Shown: piece after piece, positions 35,510 to 42,941 of the stretch
Position numbering within the stretch: the stretch's first letter is position 1
Layout of the letters: every line of letters starts with the position of its first letter
Assembly (NCBI GenBank): GCA_934330725.1
Contig: CAKRGM010000009.1
Coordinates: 8,242 to 72,241, forward strand
Direction: 5' to 3'
Length of the DNA: 64,000 nt
From: an uncultured Lachnospiraceae bacterium
Lineage (GTDB): Bacteria > Bacillota > Clostridia > Lachnospirales > Lachnospiraceae
Translations under genes and position numbers: made by a program
The notes under the pieces: generated by a model
The model's database searches: none
What the model saw: the letters and a program-made list of their open reading frames with translations, nothing else
What the model was told of the DNA's origin: nothing

Positions 35510-37756
35510 TCAGTCAACATTCTTTAATGCATCATGCATTGGTATTTTTTTAATTCTTATAAACTGCAATACAGCTATAAATGCATATGATACAAAGCCC
35601 AGAAGGAACATCTTTACGTAAACTGTATTCTCAATGTACATTGAAAACCATCCCGTGAAATCCATCATCATATATTTATAAATGAATTTTATTATCTGAT
35701 AATTCAATGGAAGGCTTATAAGCAGCGAAACTATTACAATTATCGTAGTTGAAAGCAGGTATAATCTGCTTATCTCGCCATTACTGTATCCTAAGATCTT
35801 AACCATGGATATTGAATTTGAATTTTTTTCTATTATCAGCTTTGATAACAGGTATATAAGTATTACAAACAGAACAACAGCGAATACAGTTACCATATAA
35901 AACATATTGCCCATCGACACATCAAGCTGCCTTGAAACTTTTGTCACATCATCCACTGTTATAGTACTTGCAATATACTTTTCATCAAGGTCTGTAAGCT
36001 CATTATTTGAAAAATATCCATTAAAGCTGTCTTTATCTTTATCAAATACCGTATTAAAATGCTCTCTGTCCATAAATACAGCAATTGCTGATGGGTAATA
36101 GTATATTCCCGTCACCTTGAATTCATACTCACCATCCTCATATTTTTTCTTAAGCTTTATCTTATCTCCGGCCTTTAATCCATATTTTTCAGCATATCCA
36201 TCAGAAATGTACACTTCATCATTCTTAATTTCCTGCTTAATGTATTCTGATTTTTCATTTACTCCATATACTGATACATCTTCACTTTTATACTCGTCTG
36301 CTATTGTCTGAAGTGATGTTACGCAATATTTCTCAGCTTCATTATCATTTACCTCAACAGGTGCCTTAAGTATGTACTGATATTTTGAAATCATATTGTC
36401 TACACACTCGTTCTGATAATGTGTAAGAAGCGGACCAAGCATCATTCCGAACATAAGCAGTATATTGGCAAAAACCACTCCTATAAACATTGTTATATAT
36501 CCTGACACATTCTGGAATATAATTCTTAATCTGAATCGTCTCATAAACTTAAACTCAGGAAGCTTTACAGCTTTTTTATTTTTCTTTCTGCTAAGATCAT
36601 TTCTTATAAATTTAAGCGGAGATAATGAAAGTTTTCTTATAAGAATCAGATAATTTATTACTATCATTATAATTACCGGAGCTACCGTTGTAATAAGAAA
36701 TGCTTCTCCATTCCACAGTGTTTCAAACTTTGTCAGGCTGTAGCTTCCATAATACATACTCTCAACCATGTTATTAAATACAGTATATCCAAGGATATTT
36801 CCTGTTAACGCTGCAACAAGGGTTACTGCAACAGGCATTGACATATAGTGTCGTACAAGTTCGCCTTTTGTGTATCCGCTGGCTCTTAAAGTTCCTATTA
36901 CTGAAGCTTCTTTTGTAATTGTATTGCTTGCCGTAACTCCAAAAACAAATGCCATTATAACAAGCAGTATTACGAGCAAAGTAATCATCATGCCCTTATC
37001 CCCGCCAAAATCATCCTTTGTAAAGTTTATAGCCTGATTTTCATAGCGTGGAACATAATTTGTTATCTCTGTATTCTGATTAAGCACTTTAAGAAAATCA
37101 TCAGACTTAACTCTCTCATCACTCTCATCTTTTGGAGCTTCCTTATAAATCCATGAATAATTATAATGAAGATTCTTATCCTGATAGCTCTCAAATCCGG
37201 CATCATTCATGATTGCCACTCCGAATTTAACAGCATCAAACATCATATCAGAATTCTTTTCAAATAATGCGCTGTAATCAGATAATGCAACAAATCCTGT
37301 CACCTTAAGTTCTTTTCCACCAACATTAATTGTATCGCCTAATGATATCTTATTGTTATCGGCATACATTCTGTCAATCGCTATCTCGTTATCGGAGTCA
37401 GCCAGTTTTCCATCCATAATGCAGACTTTATCAACATCATTTCTGTTTTTATATATTCTTAACTTTCCATCATTCACAGAACTTTCTTCTATATAATAAT
37501 TCTTATATATAGTAACATCATTTTTTTCAAGTTCAGCAATCACATCAGCATCTGCCTCATTTTCAAGTTCAAAATTACCATCTTCAATATTGTATTTCTG
37601 ATATGATTCATCAAATGTTTTTATTATACTGTTATCAGCAACAAGAAATCCCGATATGAAACCGATAGTCAATGTCATGAACAAAAAAATCACAAGATAT
37701 TTTCCCAGTTCTGATCTTATCTCTTTCGGAATTCTTTTATTTAATGGGTTTTTCAT
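35510..37756 (-). CDS. FtsX-like ABC transporter permease
   Basis: A 748-residue permease with an N-terminal transmembrane helix (about 19-40), a large extracytoplasmic domain, three helices in the middle (about 255-375), a second extracytoplasmic domain and three C-terminal helices. This duplicated MacB/FtsX layout is used for efflux of peptides, antibiotics or lipids rather than import. The ATPase gene lies 17 bases upstream and carries an iron box at its promoter, so iron-dependent expression is likely. Substrate unknown; export of haem or a siderophore-like product is possible but unsupported. Confidence 0.85.
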   Translation of the reverse strand: MKNPLNKRIPKEIRSELGKYLVIFLFMTLTIGFISGFLVADNSIIKTFDESYQKYNIEDGNFELENEADADVIAELEKNDVTIYKNYYIEESSVNDGKLRIYKNRNDVDKVCIMDGKLADSDNEIAIDRMYADNNKISLGDTINVGGKELKVTGFVALSDYSALFEKNSDMMFDAVKFGVAIMNDAGFESYQDKNLHYNYSWIYKEAPKDESDERVKSDDFLKVLNQNTEITNYVPRYENQAINFTKDDFGGDKGMMITLLVILLVIMAFVFGVTASNTITKEASVIGTLRASGYTKGELVRHYMSMPVAVTLVAALTGNILGYTVFNNMVESMYYGSYSLTKFETLWNGEAFLITTVAPVIIMIVINYLILIRKLSLSPLKFIRNDLSRKKNKKAVKLPEFKFMRRFRLRIIFQNVSGYITMFIGVVFANILLMFGMMLGPLLTHYQNECVDNMISKYQYILKAPVEVNDNEAEKYCVTSLQTIADEYKSEDVSVYGVNEKSEYIKQEIKNDEVYISDGYAEKYGLKAGDKIKLKKKYEDGEYEFKVTGIYYYPSAIAVFMDREHFNTVFDKDKDSFNGYFSNNELTDLDEKYIASTITVDDVTKVSRQLDVSMGNMFYMVTVFAVVLFVILIYLLSKLIIEKNSNSISMVKILGYSNGEISRLYLLSTTIIVIVSLLISLPLNYQIIKFIYKYMMMDFTGWFSMYIENTVYVKMFLLGFVSYAFIAVLQFIRIKKIPMHDALKNVD

Positions 37757-37773
37757 ACTTTCTTACCTTTCCT

Positions 37774-38472
37774 TTACCATTCAAGATCATCAACAGGGGT
37801 CTTTTTGTCATTAATATAGTTCTTACGTATCTGGCCATCACGAAGCTTTACCACTCTGTCAGCCATATTCTTTATTGCATCATTATGCGTTACCATAACA
37901 ATTGTCGTTCCATATTCTTTATTAACCTTATCAATAAGTTTTAATATTTCCTTTGATGTGTTATAGTCAAGTGCGCCTGTAGGTTCATCACAAAGCAGTA
38001 TATCAGGATTTTTTATCACAGCTCGGCCTATTGCGGTTCTTTGCTGCTGTCCGCCTGAAAGCTGGTTTGGTCTTTTATCTTTATGATCATATAATCCCAG
38101 TGTTTTAAGCATCTCATTTATATCAAAAGGCTTATCACTTAAATATGCCCCAACCTCTATATTTTCTTTTACCGTAAGATTCGGTATAAGATTATACTGC
38201 TGGAAAATATATCCGAGATGATTACGGCGATATTTTGTGAGTGTTTTCTCATTCATATCTTCGATTTTTTCTCCGTTTACAATTATTGCACCACTATCAG
38301 CCTCATCAATTCCACCTATAATATTAAGCAATGTTGATTTACCGGAGCCTGATGGTCCAAGCAGCACACAAAACTCTCCCTTTTCTATTTCAAGATCAAT
38401 TCCTTTTAATACATCAGTACGGCTTTCTCCTTCTCCATACGACTTCTTTATATGGCTTATGCTTAAAAACAT
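37774..38472 (-). CDS. ABC transporter ATP-binding protein (MacB/LolD type)
   Basis: A 232-residue ATPase with Walker A GPSGSGKSTLLNIIGG, signature LSGGQQQRTAIGRA and Walker B ILLCDEPTGALDYNT, the form that pairs with FtsX-like permeases. The start at 38472 lies eight bases after AGGAGG. First gene of the exporter unit. Confidence 0.93.
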   Translation of the reverse strand: MFLSISHIKKSYGEGESRTDVLKGIDLEIEKGEFCVLLGPSGSGKSTLLNIIGGIDEADSGAIIVNGEKIEDMNEKTLTKYRRNHLGYIFQQYNLIPNLTVKENIEVGAYLSDKPFDINEMLKTLGLYDHKDKRPNQLSGGQQQRTAIGRAVIKNPDILLCDEPTGALDYNTSKEILKLIDKVNKEYGTTIVMVTHNDAIKNMADRVVKLRDGQIRKNYINDKKTPVDDLEW

Positions 38473-38528
38473 TTTCCATCCTCCTGTTTTTTATTTGATA
38501 AACGCCAGCAAATTTACTGCAGGCCGGC

Positions 38529-38574
38529 GTTAGTTCATACTAACAATAATAAAGCAGTTGTTTTATGCTGTAAA
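38529..38574 (-). promoter_or_regulatory. Promoter of the ABC exporter with perfect iron box
   Basis: TTTACA (38569-38574) and TATTAT (38546-38551) on the minus strand are 17 bases apart. The perfect palindrome GTTAGT-TCAT-ACTAAC (38529-38544) starts one base past the -10 hexamer and so covers the transcription start. Confidence 0.7.
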
Positions 38575-38656
38575 CAGGAATTAGCTTTAATGAACTTTTT
38601 TTTCAGTTCTTTTGACTATGTTATTCTTTTTAAACGTTTTCATCCTTTTTATCAAA

Positions 38657-38705
38657 ATAAAAACCGGAAATACGATATTTTTCTAATCATACTTCCGGTT
38701 TTTAT
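38657..38705 (-). terminator. Terminator of amtB-glnK
   Basis: Arms AAACCGGAA (38661-38669) and TTCCGGTTT (38693-38701), with partial inner pairing and T runs on both sides; about 85 bases after the glnK stop. Confidence 0.8.
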
Positions 38706-38790
38706 ATATTTAATTATTTGTAATTTGTAAAATGATGTACCTGTATCATGAAAAATCAGGTTTCTGCCACATTGGTTCAGGATATGCCAG

Positions 38791-39138
38791 TTAATTTAAC
38801 GCATCGTATCCACTCTCATTGGTACGAATCTTTGTTGCCGTTCTTATTTCATAGCTGAAGATTTTACCATCTCCTACTTCTCCTGTATATGCAGCCTTTC
38901 TTATTGCTTCAATTGTTTTTTTCTCCCATTCTTCCGAAGATACAACAATTTCAAATTTAATTTTGGGCTGCATCATAACGTCCACTTCAGTTCCACGCAC
39001 ATATTTCTTATATCCACGCTGCGCACCACAACCCATGACCTGAGAAACTGTAATACCATTTACATCTATTGCATTAAGTGCTTCTTTTACATCTTCAAAC
39101 ACCTCTTCACGCACAATTGCTTCTACTTTTATCATCAT
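38791..39138 (-). CDS. glnK: PII nitrogen regulatory protein
   Basis: A 115-residue PII protein that binds ATP/ADP and 2-oxoglutarate and plugs the AmtB channel when ammonium is plentiful. The T-loop region reads GYKKYVRGTEVDVM, with Tyr near the usual modification site but in a sequence unlike the enterobacterial GRQKG-type loop. AYTGEVGDGKIF is the conserved nucleotide-binding segment. It follows amtB by 24 bases, the classical amtB-glnK pairing. Confidence 0.92.
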   Translation of the reverse strand: MMIKVEAIVREEVFEDVKEALNAIDVNGITVSQVMGCGAQRGYKKYVRGTEVDVMMQPKIKFEIVVSSEEWEKKTIEAIRKAAYTGEVGDGKIFSYEIRTATKIRTNESGYDALN

Positions 39139-39162
39139 ATCAATCTGCTTTCCTTTCTTTAT

Positions 39163-40407
39163 TTATGAATCAAGTCCGTTAAATGTTGGATATGCACTTT
39201 CTCCATGCTCTGAGATATCAAGTCCTACCTTTTCCTCTTTCTCATCAACACGAAGTGGTGTTATGAGCTTCACAAGTCCAAGGCATATAAATGTGCCAAC
39301 AACTGCAACTGCAATTGTAACAACAATTCCAATAATCTGTGCAACAAATAAATGATAATCACCAAACACAAGACCATCCCAGCGTGCAACTCCATTTATT
39401 GAGCTTTTTGTAAAAAGACCTGTTGCAATTCCGCCCCAGACACCACCAATTCCATGGCATCCAAAAGCATCAAGTGCATCATCAATCTTTAATTTGCCCT
39501 TTAACAATGAAATTGTAAAGCAGCAGATTGGACTTACTAAAGCTCCAATTATAAATGATGACCATACAGGAACAAATCCAGCCCCCGGTGTAATTGCTAC
39601 AAGACCAACCACAAGACCCGTAGCAGCACCTACAAGCGTTGGTTTGCCGTCCTTTATAACATCTATAAATACCCATGACATCATTGCGCTTGCACTTGCA
39701 ACGGCAGTTGTAAGAAATGCATGTGCTGCAAGTCCGTCAGCAGCCAGTGCGCTTCCTGCATTAAATCCAAACCATCCAAACCACAGAATAAACGCACCCA
39801 GTGCTACAAACGGAATATTGTGTACTCTGTATGCCGTATTCTCATATCCTCTTCTTCTTCCAAGTATTATAGCAAATACTAATGCACTAACACCTGAACT
39901 TATATGTACTACATTACCTCCTGCGAAATCAACAGAACCGATTTCGGCCAGGAATCCACCTTCGCCCCATACCATATGAGCCATTGGATAATATACTATT
40001 ACTGACCAGAATAAAATAAAGAAAAATAATGCTTTAAATTTCACACGTCCTACTAATGAACCGGTAATCAATGCCGGTGTTATCATAGCAAACATCATCT
40101 GAAATACAACAAATACCAGGTGTGGTATATTATCAGCATATGGACCTGTTGCATCCATTGAAATACCATTCATGGCAAACCAGCGTAAATCACCAATTAT
40201 CCCGCCATGATTACCTCCAAATGCAAGTGAGTATCCAAATAAAATCCACATAACAACGGAAAGTCCCATGATTACTGTACATGACATCATTGTATTCACA
40301 ACATTTTTCCTTCGTACTAATCCTCCGTAAAAAAATGCTAATCCCGGTGTCATAAAAAATACTAACGCTGTACAGATTAACATAAATGCAGTATCGCCTG
40401 TGTTCAT
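39163..40407 (-). CDS. amtB: Ammonium transporter
   Basis: A 414-residue Amt/Rh channel with about 11 helices. The N-terminus DTAFMLICTALVFFMTPGLA and the conserved FGCHGIGGVWGGIATGLF are characteristic, including the pore histidine. The ATG at 40407 follows GGAGG at eight bases; a GTG just upstream overlaps that site. It is first of amtB-glnK. An intrinsic terminator lies between its likely promoter and its ribosome binding site. Confidence 0.95.
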   Translation of the reverse strand: MNTGDTAFMLICTALVFFMTPGLAFFYGGLVRRKNVVNTMMSCTVIMGLSVVMWILFGYSLAFGGNHGGIIGDLRWFAMNGISMDATGPYADNIPHLVFVVFQMMFAMITPALITGSLVGRVKFKALFFFILFWSVIVYYPMAHMVWGEGGFLAEIGSVDFAGGNVVHISSGVSALVFAIILGRRRGYENTAYRVHNIPFVALGAFILWFGWFGFNAGSALAADGLAAHAFLTTAVASASAMMSWVFIDVIKDGKPTLVGAATGLVVGLVAITPGAGFVPVWSSFIIGALVSPICCFTISLLKGKLKIDDALDAFGCHGIGGVWGGIATGLFTKSSINGVARWDGLVFGDYHLFVAQIIGIVVTIAVAVVGTFICLGLVKLITPLRVDEKEEKVGLDISEHGESAYPTFNGLDS

Positions 40408-40449
40408 ATTGCTTTCCTCCACTTCTTAATTTTTTTATATGTACTGCTA

Positions 40450-40495
40450 AACAAAAAAGGTGCCAAAAGAGTATTACTACTCTTTTGACACCTTT
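40450..40495 (-). terminator. Terminator in the amtB leader (possible attenuator)
   Basis: Eighteen-base arms (40456-40473 and 40478-40495, one mismatch) enclose the minus-strand loop GTAA, a GNRA tetraloop, followed by TTTTTTG. It ends about 25 bases before the amtB ribosome binding site and begins roughly ten bases after the predicted amtB transcription start. It could simply end purC transcripts, but the intervening promoter argues for control of amtB. Confidence 0.8.
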
Positions 40496-40504
40496 GTCGC
40501 CTAT

Positions 40505-40533
40505 ATAATACCAAATTTTATTATATAGCGCAA
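40505..40533 (-). promoter_or_regulatory. Promoter between purC and amtB
   Basis: TTGCGC (40528-40533) and TATTAT (40505-40510) on the minus strand are 17 bases apart. Transcription would start just before the terminator hairpin of the amtB leader. Confidence 0.5.
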
Positions 40534-40610
40534 GTGTTTTTATTTACTTTTTTTAGCGAAAAATGTCGAATGCTTAATTATATTTATGTTTCTTTTATCT
40601 GAATTCTTTT

Positions 40611-41483
40611 TTATTTAAATTCTTTTCCTGTAAGAAGTAAAAATGCTTCTTTATATTTATCAACAGTTTTGGCAATTACATCATCTGGAAGTAAGTAATC
40701 ACTGTCCGGATTAGCCTTTAACCAGTCTCTTACAAACTGCTTATCATATGAAGGCTGTGACTGACCAGGCTTGTATCCTTCTAATGGCCAGAATCTTGAG
40801 CTATCCGGTGTAAGCATCTCATCACCTAAAACCACTTCACCATTTTCGTTTAATCCAAACTCAAACTTAGTATCAGCAATAATAATATTCTTTGTTAATG
40901 CATACTCTGCACACTTTTTATAAAGTGCAATTGTATAATCTCTGATTTTGGAAGCATATTCTTCTCCCTTGCCAGGATAAATCTTTTCAAGTACTTCAAC
41001 ACTCTGTTCAAACGATATATTTTCATCATGATCACCGAGCTCTGCTTTTGTACTTGGTGTATAAATTGGTTCTGAAAGCTTATCAGATTCGATTAAACCT
41101 TCTTTAAGTTTTATACCACAGACAAGTCCTGTCTTCTTATAGCTTTCCCAGCCGCTGCCTGTAATATATCCACGTACGATACATTCAATTGGAAGCATTT
41201 CAAGCTTCTTACACATCATGCTGTTTCCATCAAATTTTTCATTCTGGAAAAATTCCGGCATATCCTTAACATCAACAGAAAGCATATGATTTGGAACAAT
41301 ATCCTTTGTAAAATCAAACCAGAATTTTGACATCTGAGTAAGAATAGCACCTTTGTCTGTAACCTTATTTTTTAAAATATGGTCAAATGCAGAAATTCTA
41401 TCTGTAGCAACAATAATCAAACTGTCACCAATATCATAAACTTCACGTACTTTTCCTTCTTTAAAAGGTTTAAATTCTTTCAT
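40611..41483 (-). CDS. purC: Phosphoribosylaminoimidazole-succinocarboxamide synthase
   Basis: A 290-residue SAICAR synthase, which adds aspartate to CAIR in purine biosynthesis. Family marks include GKVREVYDIGDSLIIVATDRIS, with the start of the ATP grasp region, PIECIVRGYITGSGW and LADTKFEFG-like IIADTKFEFGLNE. The ATG at 41483 follows GGAGG; an ATG four codons earlier lies within the site. Monocistronic here, away from other purine genes. Confidence 0.95.
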   Translation of the reverse strand: MKEFKPFKEGKVREVYDIGDSLIIVATDRISAFDHILKNKVTDKGAILTQMSKFWFDFTKDIVPNHMLSVDVKDMPEFFQNEKFDGNSMMCKKLEMLPIECIVRGYITGSGWESYKKTGLVCGIKLKEGLIESDKLSEPIYTPSTKAELGDHDENISFEQSVEVLEKIYPGKGEEYASKIRDYTIALYKKCAEYALTKNIIIADTKFEFGLNENGEVVLGDEMLTPDSSRFWPLEGYKPGQSQPSYDKQFVRDWLKANPDSDYLLPDDVIAKTVDKYKEAFLLLTGKEFK

Positions 41484-41609
41484 ATTTACCTCCATAACGT
41501 AACCTGATAATTATTTTAACGACATATTTCTCATATGTTCATCACGTTACAATATAATACAGGTTGGGAATAATTGCAAGTGATGTATCCAAAACAAATA
41601 CAGCCTTTT

Positions 41610-41978
41610 TCAGACACCCTGTACAAGCAGTTTTTTTATTCCCTGATATGTTTCCTCACTTACAACATGTTCTACACGACAGGCATCATTTTCAGCAACC
41701 TCATCGCTTATATGGCAGAACTCCTTAAAAAACCTTTTAAATGTTACGTGCCTTTCATAAACTTTCTCTGCAGTTTTTCTTCCTTTTTCAGTTAAATGCA
41801 AAAAGCCTCTCTCATCAACGTATACACATTCTTCCTCTTTCAGATATGACATAGCCTTGCTTACGCTTGCTTTCGAATATCCTATCTTCTGCGCTATATC
41901 TACAGAACGAACTGAATCAGGATGCTTTTTTTCCAATATAAGTAATGTCTCCAGGTAATCTTCTTTTGATTCTGTCAT
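41610..41978 (-). CDS. DtxR/MntR-family metal-dependent repressor
   Basis: A 122-residue regulator. The N-terminal winged helix is typical (SVRSVDIAQKIGYSKASVSKAM, then LHLTEKGRKTAE), followed by a short dimerisation/metal domain with HVTFKRFFKE and CRVEHVVSEET. At 122 residues it lacks the SH3 domain of DtxR/IdeR and is shorter than MntR. The ATG at 41978 lies 11 bases after AGGAG; a GTG one base from that site is less likely. A three-half-site iron box overlaps its own promoter, so autoregulation is likely. It is the best candidate for the repressor binding all boxes in the window. Confidence 0.88.
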   Translation of the reverse strand: MTESKEDYLETLLILEKKHPDSVRSVDIAQKIGYSKASVSKAMSYLKEEECVYVDERGFLHLTEKGRKTAEKVYERHVTFKRFFKEFCHISDEVAENDACRVEHVVSEETYQGIKKLLVQGV

Positions 41979-42125
41979 CGTATCCCACACTCCTAATTTA
42001 TTACATAGCTTATACTAATCTCCATTCTTACGCCATTTTAAGACGCCTCTTTAAGTTTGCGTGAAGCACAAATTCTATGTATGAATAATAAAACATCAGG
42101 TTCATTCCCCGCACAAATCTCATGT

Positions 42126-42177
42126 GTTAGTTTTCACTAATATATATTAGTCTATACTTTCGTCATATATATATCAA
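42126..42177 (-). promoter_or_regulatory. Iron box on the dtxR-like promoter
   Basis: Three half-sites at regular N4 spacing: GTTAGT-TTTC-ACTAAT-ATAT-ATTAGT (42126-42151). It overlaps the -10 element TAGACT of a promoter whose -35, TTGATA, lies 17 bases upstream (42172-42177). Confidence 0.6.
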
Positions 42178-42182
42178 CATAA

Positions 42183-42217
42183 AAAAAGCTAATGAGAATA
42201 ACTCTCATTAGCTTTTT
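42183..42217 (-). terminator. Terminator of the feo-fur operon
   Basis: Perfect 15-base arms (42183-42197 and 42203-42217) ending in a T run on the minus strand, 15 bases past the fur-like stop. Confidence 0.92.
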
Positions 42218-42232
42218 GGTTATTTTTTCATA

Positions 42233-42661
42233 TTATGCATCTTTTGCCATCATAATATTTTTAAGAGACTGACCGTTAGTAAACCCACACTCTTTTAATC
42301 CTTTTTGTACAACAACGCTCCATTGCTTCTTAGATAATTGACAAACTGTATTATCTTCAAGCTCAATAACGCAGCCACCTTTTGAATAACAACAATTACC
42401 GTCGCATTCAACCTTGTACATATTACTTCTTTTAATTGCCCCTATTTCTTCAAGCACATTAATCATTCGATATACTGTAGCTTTTCCGATTGATTTATCT
42501 TCTTTAATTGCCCTGTAATATATTTCTTTACTGCATGAGCAATCACCCTCAAGAATTATATTAAGTAAAATCAAACGCTGCTTTGTTATTCTGCATCCAA
42601 CTTTTCTTAAGCGCTGAATAATCTCTTCTTTTTGCATATCGGCTGTATTTTTCATTTTCAT
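42233..42661 (-). CDS. Fur-family regulator with cysteine-rich metal region
   Basis: A 142-residue Fur-type protein. The DNA-binding half is clear (CRITKQRLILLNIILE, KATVYRMINVLEEIG). In the dimer domain the usual His-rich HHH-x-C region is replaced by CDGNCCYSKGGC, so the metal set differs from classical Fur, Zur or PerR. It is last in feoA-feoA-feoB-small Cys protein-fur, with a strong terminator after it. Whether it senses iron, zinc or redox state cannot be told. Confidence 0.85.
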   Translation of the reverse strand: MKMKNTADMQKEEIIQRLRKVGCRITKQRLILLNIILEGDCSCSKEIYYRAIKEDKSIGKATVYRMINVLEEIGAIKRSNMYKVECDGNCCYSKGGCVIELEDNTVCQLSKKQWSVVVQKGLKECGFTNGQSLKNIMMAKDA

Positions 42662-42732
42662 ATAACATATACCTTTCTTTACATCACAACATTAACCATT
42701 TGTTATACAAAACTGTATGGGTTCTACTACTT

Positions 42733-42876
42733 TTAGTTCTTTGAACAGTGGTGACCGCAATTTTTGCAATCACAGCCACACTGTAATGATTTGCCATTCT
42801 TTTTATCAGAAACCATGCTTCTTATTATTGCAGCAACTATTCCTACAAGTACTAATCCAACTATAACTGTTCCCAT
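42733..42876 (-). CDS. FeoB-associated Cys-rich membrane protein
   Basis: A 47-residue protein: an N-terminal helix, GTVIVGLVLVGIVAAIIRS, then a short linker and the cysteine cluster CGCDCKNCGHHC. This matches the FeoB-associated Cys-rich family (PF12669), thought to take the place of FeoC in Firmicutes. The ATG at 42876 follows GGAGG. It lies between feoB and the fur-like gene. Confidence 0.85.
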   Translation of the reverse strand: MGTVIVGLVLVGIVAAIIRSMVSDKKNGKSLQCGCDCKNCGHHCSKN

Positions 42877-42941
42877 GTTAACCTCCATTTAACGGCTTCA
42901 ACGTGTAAGCTATTTATATACTGTATTAGTATTATTTATTA

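Noticed and set aside
42126..42151. Reading the iron box as a Fur box
   Set aside because: The halves are GTTAGT/ACTAAC with N4 spacing, not the GATAAT-type 7-1-7 Fur pattern.
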